Origin: Luidia sarsii
Lineage: Eukaryota; Echinodermata; Asteroidea; Paxillosida; Luidiidae
DNA length: 64,000 nt
Direction of reading: 5' to 3'
NCBI GenBank assembly: GCA_949987565.1
Contig: OX465111.1
Location: forward strand, 14,259,249 to 14,323,248
This document shows positions 45,241 to 56,700 of the stretch, piece after piece. The notes beneath the pieces are model-generated. The model was not told the DNA's origin and ran no database searches. It saw nothing but the letters and a program-made list of their open reading frames with translations. Position numbers and translations under genes: made by a program. The first letter of the stretch is position 1. The number at the start of each line of letters is the position of its first letter.

Positions 45241-46130
45241 TTGTTTGCTTAAATCCCTCATTTCTCCCTTCATCCTGTCCCTAGAGTTAGGAGTTTAGCT
45301 TAGGTGTGGTGCGGTGATTCGATAGTGGCGGAAGGGGCCACTCGAGTGGCGGAAGGGGCCACTGTGTGGTTGGTAGTGCATGGAACTAAAGGGGGCTGGG
45401 CGCGTTGCGTAGGACGCGGGCCCCCACCGGCGGCTGGATATTGCGTTCAGTGCTCCGGCGTAAAAAGATGTGAGAAGTGCGAACCTGCGGTGGCTATAGG
45501 GACGTAACCTCGCTATCACTGTCGGGCAAACGTCGGTACGTCCCGTTATGCGGTTGACGGGGCGCGGGTTAGTGCGGTAGGGTGCTCCTGTCGTGGGGGT
45601 GGACCGGACAGGGCGAGGTTTCATTTCTTCGTGGATGGCTTTTTCGCCTGGCAATGGACCCTACGATCACGCAACGCCTGCGGGGCTGGTATCCTGGGAC
45701 CTTCACGTGGTAGCCCTGTTTCAACTAACCTTACCAGGATGTTGGCTGCTGGATCGCATTCATCCCTTCGCCAACGAGCAAGAGGACTGCAAACAATTAA
45801 AGTAAGTATTCATGCCATCATACTTAATTAAATTTTTCCCCGTACCAGGACTTGTACCCAGGCCGTACCGGTGCTCCACCTCCTGAGCTACCTTGCCCTT
45901 GTATGGGGACTTCCAAGATAGTAAATAATCCAAGCCTGGGTCACAATGATGTAACATTTGCAAAATGAGAACAATTGAAATCCAGTCTTTACCCAAATCG
46001 TCTTGGAGTTTGATTCAAACACCTGTTGAAGTTCCCTAATGTCACAATTGAACACTAAAAATAATTAATTGTCATTTTTCTCTTATTTTTCTCTTGCATC
46101 TTTAGCTGATTCAGTCCCACCTGCAGAAGA

Positions 46131-46640
46131 CTCACTGTAGACAGTCTTCGCGTCATCTCACCGTGGACAGTCTTCGCGTCATCTCACCGTAGACAGTCTT
46201 TGCCTCAACTCACCATAGACAGTCTTTGCCTCATCTCACCGTGGACAGTCTTTGCCTCATCTCACCGTGGACAGTCTTCGCGTCATCTCACCATAGACAG
46301 TCTTTGCCTCACCTCGCCATAGACAGTCTTTGCCTCATCTCACCGTGGACAGTCTTTGCCTCACCTCGCCGTGGGCAGTCTTTGCCTCATCTCACCATGG
46401 ACAGTCTTTGCGTCATCTCAACATGGACAGTCTTCACATCATCTCAACATGGACAGTCTTCACATCATCTCACTGTGGAGTCTTCACGTCATATCACCTT
46501 GGACAGTCTTCGCGTCATCTCGCCGTGGGAAGTCTTCGCGTCATCTCACATTGGACAATCTTCACATCATCTCACCGTGGGCAATCTTCAGAGTCATCTC
46601 AATGTGAAGTCTTCATGTCATCTCACCATGGAGAGTCTTC
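46131..46640. repeat. 26-bp minisatellite, about 19-20 copies
   Basis: Unit ACAGTCTTCGCGTCATCTCA plus CCGTGG. Variants TTTGCCTC and TTCACATC fall in local runs, showing block spread. Three open frames of about 80-170 residues result from the unit and are not convincing proteins. Confidence 0.93.
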
Positions 46641-47129
46641 GCGGCATTTACCACTGTTTCATATGGGACACCACCAAGCAACGTTTACCACAACAATTTG
46701 AACAGTATAATTTTTCTGAGCACAAACCGGACAGTCTAAACTCTTACTGAGCTTATTAAGCAAGTTTTTAATTTAAGTGATATACAAAAATGTTGCTTAC
46801 TTCTTACTGACTAAAAATACCAAAAGGCAACTCTCAAATTGAATTGAATGGTTAATATAAAATAACCTTTACTACAACCTGACCCAAGTGCAGCAAGTGT
46901 AAATCAACTGTACTTCTTAGGTAACAGCCTGCAGTATTGTTCAGCTAGCATAGAAACGAAAACAGTTTGATTGAATTGTTTTCTTTGCTAGTCTGTCTTA
47001 GTTTTGCCAATTTATCACTGCTTAAAATCAACTGGCAAAAGTTCCATGTATCAAATCTGCGAACACTTACAAAATGGCTGAGTGGAAATTAAGACAAATT
47101 ATTTTAAGTTTAAAGAAAACGATGATGAT

Positions 47130-47470
47130 CCCAGAGCTGATGTAGCAAGGTTTACAACTGGTTGTTTGCATCTGAATGAAACATGGGGTTGTGATCCCTG
47201 GAGATTATACGGCATTTAATGGTTGAATTGCTTCTGACTGGCGTCCCCACCCCAGCAAAGACTACTGGTACTGGTAGTTGACTATTATTTTAGGGAAGCC
47301 ACCATCTAAGGGCTGGATAGCTCAGATGGTGAGAACAATGGTACGCAAAGGAGTTCACGTCCTGGTCCGGTCTAAGTTTTGTTTACCGATTTGTCAATTT
47401 AGTGAGGAAATACTTAGAATAGACTTTGAACATAGGGTGCAAAAGTTTCATTTATGGCTTTTATAAAAAC
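47130..47470 (+). mobile_element. tRNA-derived SINE B, near full-length copy
   Basis: Module order: GATGTAGCAAGGTTTACAAC, TTTGCATCTGAATGAAAC, CTTCTGACTGGCGTCCCCAC, AGCAAAGAC, then GCCACCATCTAAGGGCTGGA and TAGCTCAGATGGTGAGAACA, a B-box-like TTCACGTCCTGG and the tail. Internal promoter boxes indicate Pol III origin. Confidence 0.7.
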
Positions 47471-47599
47471 AAAATACATAATGGCTGACTGTAACATTTG
47501 TAATATAAATATATGCAAATATGCAAATGTTGCAAACTGTTTATCTGTTATCGAGGGATCTGAAGTGTGCAAACCTGTTGACAAACTTTTTCTTAGTGG

Positions 47600-48936
47600 A
47601 GTCAGAAATTTGTCGTCCTTTTTTTACCTTTAATAAAATATGAATTCCTCTGGATTAAGTTTGATGAAAAAACTCCTTCACTAAAATGATAAACATTCAT
47701 TTTGCTGTCATCTTATAAAAATGAGGGCGCTATTGTAAGGTCATGTCAGGAACCCGCTGTTCAAAAACCTAAGAAAAAACATTAACTTTCAAACTGCAAA
47801 TGAATCCCTCTGGATTAGGTTAGATGAAAAAAAATTCCTTCACTAAAATAATAATGAAGCATACATTTTGCTGTCATCTAGGGATCGAGGTGTACAAGCA
47901 TATTGGCAAACTTCTTTTTCTTAGTGGAGTCGGAAATTGGTGATCTTTTTTTAACCATTAAAAATAGCGTCATAAAAATGAGGGCGCTATTGTAAGGTCA
48001 TGTCAGGAACCCACAGTTTGAAAACTAAAAAAAAAAATTAACTTTCAAACTGCAAATGAATCCCTCTGGATTAAGTTTGACGAAAAAATCCTTCACTAGG
48101 GATCGAGGTGTACAAGCATATTGGCAAACTTCTTTTTCTTAATTTAATGGAGTCGGCAATTGGTCATACTTTTTTACCTTTAAAAGTAGCCTCATAATGA
48201 GGGCGCTATTATAAGGTCATGTCAGGAACCCACTGTTTAAAAACCAAAAAAAGAAATTAACTTTCAAACTGCAACTGAATCCCTCTGGATTAGGTTTGAT
48301 GAAAAAATCCCTTCACTAAAATTATAATGAAGCATACATCTTGCTGTCATCTAGGGATCGAGGTGTACAAGCATATTGGCAAACTTATTTTTCTTAATGG
48401 AGTCAGAAATTGGTCATCCTTTTTCACCATTAAAAATAGCCTTATAAAAATGAGGGCGCTTTTGTAAGGTCATGTCAGGAACACACTGTTCACAATCCTA
48501 AGAAAAACCATTAACTTTCAAACTGCAAATGAATCCCTCTGAATTAGGTTTGATGAAAAACTCCTTCACTAAATGATTATGAAGCATACATTTTGACAGC
48601 AAATAAACAAGTTTAGGGATAGATAGGTCTGCAGGAAAAAAACATTTTCATTAATGTTTGTACACAACCAAATGGGTTTCTGTTGCATGTTTCTGTTTCT
48701 GTTGCTGTCATCTAGGGATCTAGGTGTACAAGCATTATTGGCAAACTTCTTTTTCTTAGTGGAGTCGGAAATTGGTGATTTTTTGTTACCATTAAAAATT
48801 GCCTTATAAAAATGAGGGCGCTATTGTAAGGTCATGTCAGGAACCCACTGTTCAAAAACCTAAGAAAAAACATTAACTTTCAAACTGCAAACGAATCCCT
48901 CTGGATTAAGTTTGATGAAAAAATCCTAACCCACCG
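47600..48936. repeat. Tandem array of about 250-bp units, five copies
   Basis: The landmark GAGGGCGCTATTGTAAGGTC recurs at about 47723, 47980, 48199, 48452 and 48813 (spacings 257, 219, 253, 361). The spacings differ because of internal deletions and a 100-bp insertion near 48600-48710. Units also share TAGGGATCGAGGTGTACAAG and GAATCCCTCTGGATTA. AT-rich, non-coding. Confidence 0.9.
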
Positions 48937-50180
48937 ACCCTTAAACCCACCAAGAATTACACTTAAAGGTCCAATACAACATTGGGATGATCGGGAAACA
49001 TCGATGTTCACAAATTTTCCTTCCAATTTACAGTTTGTAGATGGTCATTATAGAATCCTCATGTTGACATCTTACGGTCTGGGATGCTGTACTTCTCGGC
49101 AAAATAGTTTATTACTCGCGAGTAATGGACGCTGTCAGTCCTGTCAACAAGTCATTTCCTGAAAATCACAGAAGGCCAAGATCTTGTGCGACTGCGAGTG
49201 AGCGTTTACGCGACGGAGAGATGTAATTGCGAGATTCACGGCAGGGGTGCAGGCGCCCTTCAGTTTTTAGGGTTTCAACAGATAAAATTGAGCAGTTTGA
49301 GATACCAGTTTGACATAAAATTTAAAAAAATAATTAAAATTAAAAAAAAGTCTTATATCCATGTGTCAAAGATTTCTTCGACATATTTTTTTTTTCAAAA
49401 TTGTAAAATAAGTTACTAAATAAAGCTGTCATGCAGCTCCCAAACCTTTCGAATTCCAGAGAGAGAAAAAGAGAGAGACAACACAGAGAACAGCACAGTT
49501 ATCATGTTGGTGGAAATTCTTTATCACCTATTGGCATAGAAAGTCAGGACAGCATAGAATTTGGTATCAGTTAATTATTTTATAATCCATGATTTATGGT
49601 TTGTTTTCTATTCCATACACTCTGTACATGTTTTACATTTTCACTTTTTCCCTCGACATTTTGTTTTCCACGAACAAAATATCCAGAGTAACTCAATTCT
49701 TATTCTCCTTTCGTAAGCTTGTCGAGAGTCGAGACCAATTGAAACACGCCTCTACGTCGTGAAAACAAATCATCTCCCAAAGGATAAATAAATAGATAAC
49801 ATTCTCATGATAATAATTTAAGACAATTTAGTACAGAAGTTAAAAAAAAAATGGAGAAAATTGTAAAATCGTTATCTCTTAAAACACAATGCACTTAGGA
49901 AAATGCTTGCATTAAGTAGTTACAAAATTTGGATGGTTGCCTTGTATAAAACGATTTAATATTTTCCAGACCCAAACAACTCTTCACTTTAAAGCAAATG
50001 TACACACTCGATGTATTTTCTAATATCTTTCAATTTCATATAAATATAAATGACTGGGGAATTTCAAAATTTGCATAAATTTGTCGAGGTTGATTCTAAT
50101 ATATTAACAGAAAAAACATTTGAAACCAGAGAACTTATTATTGAGAATGCTTTGCATATTATTAATTTCCCTGTTAAAGG
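48937..50180. other. AT-rich, no gene seen
   Basis: No recognisable frame. A short frame near 49186 shows no domain. Confidence 0.5.
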
Positions 50181-50184
50181 TCGA

Positions 50185-51570
50185 TAGAATCCCACAGAAT
50201 GCACCCACTGCTGCATCCTGTTGAGTGCAGCAGGGTTAGGGTTCACAGAATCCCACAGAATGCACTCACTGCTGCATCTTGCTAAGTTGCAGCAGGGTTA
50301 AGTTCCACAGAATCCCACAGAATGCACCCACTGTTGCATCCTGTTGAGTGCAGCAGGGTTAGGGTCCACAGAATCCCACAGAATGCACCCACTGCTGCAT
50401 CCTGTTGAGTGCAGCAGGGTTAGGGTTCACAGAATCCCACAGAATGCACTCACTGCTGGATCCTGTTGAGTGCAGCAGGGTTAGGGTTCACAGAATCCCA
50501 CAGAATGCACCCACTGCTGCATCCTGTTGAGTGCAGCAGGGTTAGGGTCCACAGAATCCCGCAGAATGCACCCACTGCTGCATCCTGTTGAGTGCAGCAG
50601 GGTTAGGGTTCACAGAATCCCACAGAATGCACCCACTGCTGCATCCTGTTGAGTGCAGCAGGGTTAGGGTTCACAGAATCCCACAGAATGCACCCACTGC
50701 TGCATCTTGTTGAGTGCAGCAGGGTTAGGGTTCACAGAATCCCACAGAATGCACCCACTGCTGCATCCTGTTGAGTGCAGCAGGGTTAGGGTTCACAGAA
50801 TCCCACAGAATGCACCCACTGCTGCATCTTGTTGAGTGCAGCAGGGTTAGGGTTCACAGAATCCCACAGAATGCACCCACTGCTGCATCCTGTTGAGTGC
50901 AGCAGGGTTAGGGTTCACAGAATCCCACAGAATGCACCCACTGCTGCATCTTGTTGAGTGCAGCAGGGTTAGGGTTCACAGAATCCCACAGAATGCACTC
51001 ACTGCTGCATCTTGTTGAGTGCAGCAGGGTTAGGGTTCACAGAATCCCGCAGAATGCACCCACTGCTGCATCCTGTTGAGTGCAGCAGGGTTAGGGTCCA
51101 CAGAATCCCACAGAATGCATCCACTGCTGCATCTTGTTGAGTGCAGCAGGGTTAGGGTCCACAGAATCCCACAGAATGCACTCACTGCTGCATCTTGTTG
51201 AGTACAGCAGGGTTAGGGTCAACAGAATCCCACAGAATGCACCCACTGCTGCTTCTTGCTAAGTTGCAGCATTGTTAAGTTCCACATAATCCCATAGAAT
51301 GCACCCACTGTTGCATCTTGTTGAGTGCAGCAGGGTTAGGGTCAACAGAATCCCACATAATGCACCCACTGCTGCACCTTGCTAAGTTGCAGCATGGTTG
51401 AGTTCCACAGAATCCCACAGAATGCACCCACTGCTGCATCTTGTTGAGTGCAGCAGGGTTAGGGTCCACAGAATCCCACAGAATGCACCCACTGCTGCAT
51501 CTTGTCGAGTGCAGCATGGTTACTGTTAAAAATACCCTAAAGAAGTACCCACTGTTGAAACTTATAAAGT
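50185..51570. repeat. 61-bp minisatellite with TTAGGG motif, about 22 copies
   Basis: Unit: CACAGAATCCCACAGAATGC, ACCCACTGCTGCATCCTGTT, GAGTGCAGCAGGGTTAGGGTT. Each unit holds CTGCTGCA and TGCAGCAG as a perfect inverted repeat with a 10-nt loop, followed by GGGTTAGGGTT. Copies are very similar in the middle and decay at the right end (after 51230, with GTTAAG replacing GTTAGGG). Confidence 0.95.
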
Positions 51571-52332
51571 GCAACAAGATTGGGGTTTAAAATCAACTGC
51601 AGGGTATATATATAAAATGTTGGGAACGCTTGTTATAATTCATGACGCAGTATATCACAAGAATACATTGGGCACACCGTTTAAACAATGTGCAGTAATT
51701 TCAGGCAATTACTGTGTGCAATAATGTAAGGGGAGAGAAATCATTCAGATGACGACAAGCCCAAGAAAAAAAACCCAGCAATCGTTATTGTAGCTTTCGC
51801 ATCCAAAAAAGTGACGGAAACTAAACGTAAATATTTTATCTTTAGCGTGTAGAAAAATAAAGAGCAAAAAATTAAAAGAGTTCATTGATTAACAATGAGC
51901 TGAACTACTCCAATCTTCTTAGATGAAGGGCAGAATGATCCAATTCCTTTAGCAGTTGAAATGCAAGGTCCTCTATTTTTTAGGATTTAGCTCTAAATTT
52001 TGAGGATGTTAAGTATCTTTTTTTTTGGACACTTTCACTAACATTATTGTTATAAATGGCACCGCAGTGTAATAGTACTCTGTGAAATCAGTGCTGCATT
52101 GGATGCAAGGCTACTGACTGTAACGTCTACATGTACATCTAGATGACCTTAGGCCTGATAAAGGGAAAGTGTTATAAAAAATCTGTACTCAGTACTGTTT
52201 CATCCATTATTTAAGACTCTTTATCTATTGACATGAGAAAAGGGAGTTGGGACTTTCGTTTATCCAGTGCTCCTGGAGGACGGGTAAAATCTTCCAGAAA
52301 AAAAAAATGGTGCTATTTCTGAAACAAAAGCC
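51571..52332. other. No gene seen
   Basis: AT-rich sequence between the minisatellite and a foldback element; nothing recognised. Confidence 0.5.
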
Positions 52333-52627
52333 GCGTTTCAACTGGACTTTTTTTGGGTCAAGGTAACTGAGACGATGGTTACTTTTCCCATTTTAAGTCC
52401 AGTGGAAACAGTCCAGTTAAATTTCCTCTGGGTTACACTGAATGGTTACTTTTACTGGCCAACCTCTGCCCAGTAAAAGTGAGCAGTTAAGTTTAACCGA
52501 GCCGATTAGTCTAGTGGAAACGCACCACTCGGTAAAACACGACTCAGCGTACATGCACCGTGCACACATAATTTTGCCCAGCTCGGTTACTTTAACCATT
52601 AAATTAAATTTTAGTCCAGTGGAAACG
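52333..52627. mobile_element. Foldback family 7, copy 1
   Basis: GCGTTTCAACTGGACT at the left and AGTCCAGTGGAAACG at the right are imperfect inverted ends. Internal GAGACGATGGTTAC and further CCAGTGGAAAC words are present. Another copy is cut off by the window end at 63951. Confidence 0.65.
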
Positions 52628-52856
52628 TGGCAAAAGGTGTTTTTTTGGGGGGGGCATAAGGTGAACTTTCATGGATACAGTGGAAAGTCACTATAGTGAA
52701 CGTCCCTGGATCCATGAAAATTGTTTAGTAGAGCAGTCGTTCGTTATAGCAGTTGCGGCCGCATATTTCGTTACAAAAAACAGGAGCCAAAGGGCATGTT
52801 CGTAATAGCATGAATGTTCGGAATATCAACGTTTGTTATAGCGTCGTTCCACTGTA

Positions 52857-53200
52857 CTGGTGGCTTGGCTTGGCTTGCGCTGGAAATCACAGGGTCTCAA
52901 GAATAGCCATGTTGATAGGAGTCTGATGGAGGTATATTCTAGTCGATTGATGATGATGATGGTGGCGGATCTGTCAGGGATACTGGTGGCTTGGCTTGGC
53001 TTGGCTTGCACTGGGAGTCAGGGGGTCTCAAGATGCAGCCAATAGCCAGGTTTGCTGTTGATAGGAGTAGGATGGAGGTATTTTGTGGTCCGATTGATGA
53101 CGATGGTAGCAGCGGTGAGGAGGGTGGTGGTGTCGGAACTTTCAGGGATACTGGTGGCTTGGCCTGGCCTGCATTCGGAGTCTCACAGGGGCTCCTGTTC
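52857..53200. repeat. Three degenerate tandem copies in the 3' flank of the NSP gene
   Basis: Units start TGGTGGCTTGGCTTGGCTTG at about 52858, 52984 and 53152. The first two share GGGTCTCAAGA, TTGATAGGAGT and GATGGAGGTAT blocks, and GGATACTGGTGGCTTGGC marks the junctions. They lie just 3' of the NSP stop codon and are probably in its 3' untranslated region or flank. Confidence 0.8.
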
Positions 53201-53213
53201 AGGGCCCCCAGTC

Positions 53214-53759
53214 TCAGTTCATGGTGCCAGCCGGCTCGATTTTCTGCGCCATGACCGTCAGGATCTTGCCCAGCTTCTGGTAGCGCTCCTCGGCCGCTGC
53301 GGCTGCGGCGCCCTTGCTGCCCCACAGCAGCCGCATGTGGAACTCGGGCCGCAGCGCCTCCAGCAGCTGGGGCTCGGGCAGGAACTTGGCCAGCCGGGCG
53401 CTGGCGTTGATGCGGTACAGGTTGGCCTGCTGGCAGAGCTGGTGGGCGTTCTGCAGGTGGTTGAGCAGGGCGTCCAGGCCGAAGCCGGCCTCCTCCCAGG
53501 ACTCGCCCCGCGGGATGGTGGCCAGCGTCTCCTGGCCGGCCGGCGCCGTCGTCCAGTCGGCCCGGCCCATGGCCGACCAGTCCCGCTGCAGCAGCTGAGC
53601 CAGGGGCACCAGGTGCGGCACCGTGGTCTTGGTCAGCGGCAGGGCGTTCTCGCCGCTGTTCAGCGCCTTCAGCAGCGAGCGAAGCTTGGTGTCGTAGTTG
53701 ACGGCGCTGTTGGTGTGCTTCGAGCGCAGCAGCTCCCACGATAACTTCAGCTGCATCAC
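53214..53759 (-). CDS. NSP gene, last coding exon with stop
   Basis: Acceptor AACCCAG|GTGATG. Encodes the C-terminal half of the CDC25-like domain, including TVPHLVPLAQLLQRDW, ALLNHLQNAHQLCQQANLYR, EFHMRLLWGSKGAAAAAAEE and KIEPAGTMN, stop TGA at 53216-53214. A run of six alanines follows the conserved LLWGSKG. Confidence 0.95.
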   Translation of the reverse strand: MMQLKLSWELLRSKHTNSAVNYDTKLRSLLKALNSGENALPLTKTTVPHLVPLAQLLQRDWSAMGRADWTTAPAGQETLATIPRGESWEEAGFGLDALLNHLQNAHQLCQQANLYRINASARLAKFLPEPQLLEALRPEFHMRLLWGSKGAAAAAAEERYQKLGKILTVMAQKIEPAGTMN

Positions 53760-56700
53760 CTGGGTTCAAAACAAACCCCGAAAAGATGTGAGAATTTTCA
53801 ATCAAACAAAGTGAAGTAATGGGTAATTGAAAGAGAAATTTGTTTAAATAATTTTGAAAATTGGCAAAGAATTTTTTTACTGGACAGGGACTTGAACCAG
53901 AGAGTCCGAGACCTCTGGTATTGCGCACCAGTACTGTCACCATCTGAGCTATCCAGCCCTTAGATGTCGGCCTTCTCAAATAGTCAACAAGTCTTTGCCA
54001 GTCTGAAGCATTTTTAACCAGTAACTGTCATATATCTCCAGGGATCATGCCCCCACTTTCATTCAGATGTAAATACTAAATTGTAGTAAACCTTGCTACA
54101 GCAGCTCGGGGAACATACCGTACAAAGTGGATGCAACTTTTTTTCAAATTGGATTTCATTTTGTCATTCTTCAGTTCAAGTTGACATGGTCTGACCACAC
54201 ACCCACAAAAACCCCATGGTGAACGCTGCTTAAGAGGAATGATGATGCCCTGCAATATTCAGTCTGGCACAGCCTTGGGGTTAGCCTCAATGCTGACCTG
54301 TTTACAGCCGAGGCCGTCCATGACAGCCGAGAAGCTGAAGAGGTTGCCCAGCGCCCCCCGCAGCGCCTCGGCCACCTGGATCCATTGGTGCAGCATGCGA
54401 ATCCTGTCCTCAGCCTCTGTGCACGTCACAATGCAGACGGCGCACCACGTCTTCAGGCAGTTGTACCTGGTGCAGAGAAGGGCCAGAGGATGAGCAGAGA
54501 TAGAGAGAGAGAGGAGGGAGAGGGAAAGGGGGATAATCGGAGACCAGTCAGATCAGGCACGGGTTGCTTGAAGCTATCATGCACGGGTAAACTGCACGGA
54601 AGCCAGCAATATGGAGTGAGAGAGGTTTGCTATTGTTACATTCAATGATAATTTTTGCTTCCTCTCCCAAGGTGTAGAACAAAGAGGTCTCAGAACAGCT
54701 TCCTTCATTCAGACTCTCTCTGGAATTCCATTCCTGGTTCTTGTTTTCCGTCAGCCTACTACGATCTTGCCCTTTTTAAAAGGAATGTCAATACCAACCT
54801 TCAGCCTTGCTGAGTCCCTCTCCTTTTTTTTCTTAGCCCTTAACCTCGAGTCACTTTATAGCCTTGTTTTGGGGCGAATTTGCATGAAAAGCAAAATATC
54901 CCTACATGTGCTTGAGAGAGGGAGTTGGACAAAACCTTCTTGCTGTCCCAGCGTCTGCAAAGGCTTGTGGCATGCCCCCGGGGGGGGGGGGGGGGGGGGG
55001 GGTGGCAAGGGGGGGGGAGGGCAAGGGGGGGATGGAGGGAGGGAGGCTAGGCACGGATACCACACCCACCTTTCTAGGAGGTCCAGCCTGAGCTGTGCCC
55101 CTTGAGGTAAGGTCAGCAACTCCAGACCAGGCTGCCTGTTGGATGTCTCCGTGATCCGGCACATCTAGAAAACAGAATCAACATTGGCCATCAATACCTC
55201 CATACCTCTGCCTTTGAGAATGATCCTGCAAGGGTCAAGATGTCTGGCCTATTCCATTTTTGAGATAGGACTGGAAGGTTTGCATAGTGGAAGTGCAAGT
55301 AGAAGTTTTGCAAGAAAGTTTAACTGCACAAAATTATTATTTTTTACACTTTGAAAAATAGCAAAGAAAACTTTGACTGGAGGTTTTCTTTGCTATTTTT
55401 CAATTTGTTCAAAGTTAAAAGACTACATCAATATTTGAGAGGGTCGCCATCTAAGGGCTGGAAATGTTTTCAAAAGTCAGTTTTTCCTTCATTGATTTGA
55501 CTTAGTATTACTCTTGGGGGTTAGGGATTTTACCTCAAAGTCCACCTGGGTGATGTGCTTGGCAAGAACGACGGGATCAGCATCCAACAGTCTCTGCTTG
55601 ACGGCGGCCAAGATGGCGGCCTCCAGGGGCTTGTTGTCCCCATCCATCAGGGTCGGGGTGAACTCCGTCAGCTGGATGCAGGACTCCTCCTCCCGCTGGG
55701 GCAAGGGTGGCAGCAGCCTCTCCGGCTCCTCGGCGCCCTCGTCCACGTCCTTGCCTCCCACCTCGGGCACCTCGGCCACCTTGGAGTAGTCCGTGTCCAG
55801 CACCGAGTGCCGCGTGTCCGAGTGCCGCTTCTTCTCCTTGGACTCCACCTCAAGCTGGTTGCCGTTCTCTTCCTCCTCCTTCTCCTCGTCCTTCTCTGCC
55901 GTCGTCGTCGTTGTCTTCGTCGTCGCCTCCTTCTCTGCGATGGCCGTGACCGGGGGCGGCTTGGGGGCCGACTTGCCACGGAGCGGGGAGAACCGCACGG
56001 GCAGGAGGTCGTACTGGTCGATTTCGCTGTAGAGGTGGTCCGTGATGAACATGCCGGGCGAGTCGAAGGACGGGTTGGTGGGGATCGGGGCGGGAGCGGG
56101 CGTCGGAGGCGCGCCCCCGTTGGGGAGACCGTCGCCGGCGCCGGGCTTCTTCCGGAACGGGGGCAGCGGAGGAGCGGTCAGGTCGCCCTCCGAGCTGGCC
56201 GTGGGCTCAGGGTAGGCGTAGTCCTTGTCCGGGCTCATACCTTCCAGGATGGGTTCGCTGCCCGTCCGGCCCAGAGTCCGCGGCTTGGGCGAGCCGGCGT
56301 TGCTCCCGTCCTGCTGCAGCTTGAAGCCGTTCAGCGTGCGGTCGTGGATGGTCGGCGAGCTCTCGCACCGGTCCAGGGGGGGCTGCTCCCCCCGCACCAG
56401 GCCCCGCAGGACGGCCGGCTGGCTGCCCGAGCGCTGGCGGAACCCCTCCTGGCCCAGCTTGAGCCTGGGCGTCACCACCCGCCGGGGCAGCACGCCGTAG
56501 GTGCAGGCGCCGGCCTGGGACCGGTTGATGGCGGCGTACTTGCTGTCGATGAAGCTGAGCGGCACCGAGCGGTTCACCGGCCGCTGGATGACGGCGGCCG
56601 AGGTCTGCGAGATGGGCCGGGCGTTGCCGATGTAGAAGCGGATCAGGGAGGGGATGGAGTCGAAGCACTCGCTCTCAAACTGGTACTGGATGGAGGCGTA

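Larger units (their letters stand above)
43206..46750 (+). other. Candidate spliced transcription unit, coding status unclear
   Basis: Several plus-strand segments look like exons by splice signals only. They are 43931-44028 (TATACAG| ... CCACAG|GTTAGG), 44202-44227 (long T-run then AATCACAG| ... TGAAG|GTAACT), 44584-44651 (TTTACAG| ... CACCAG|GTAGGA), 44703-44788 (ATTATAG| ... GGCCAG|GTGCCT), and the best-supported intron 45802-46105 (TTAAA|GTAAGT ... CATCTTTAG|CTGATT). No joined frame gives a recognised protein and some frames are interrupted, so a long non-coding RNA is as likely as a small-protein gene. The last exon would run into the 26-bp minisatellite. Confidence 0.3.

Noticed and set aside
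46226..46750. 174-residue open frame
   Set aside because: Produced by a 26-bp minisatellite; the reading frame repeats every 78 bp and other frames are open as well.
50185..51570. CRISPR-like regular array
   Set aside because: Units are contiguous 61-bp repeats with no unique spacers, in a eukaryotic genome. It is a minisatellite. The same reasoning applies to the 26-, 28- and 33-bp arrays.
50185..51570. Interstitial telomere
   Set aside because: GGGTTAGGGTT occurs once per 61-bp unit and never as a continuous TTAGGG array.
53870..53990. Functional tRNA gene (minus strand)
   Set aside because: Good A- and B-box, but the acceptor stem does not pair properly and the sequence belongs to a dispersed composite repeat.
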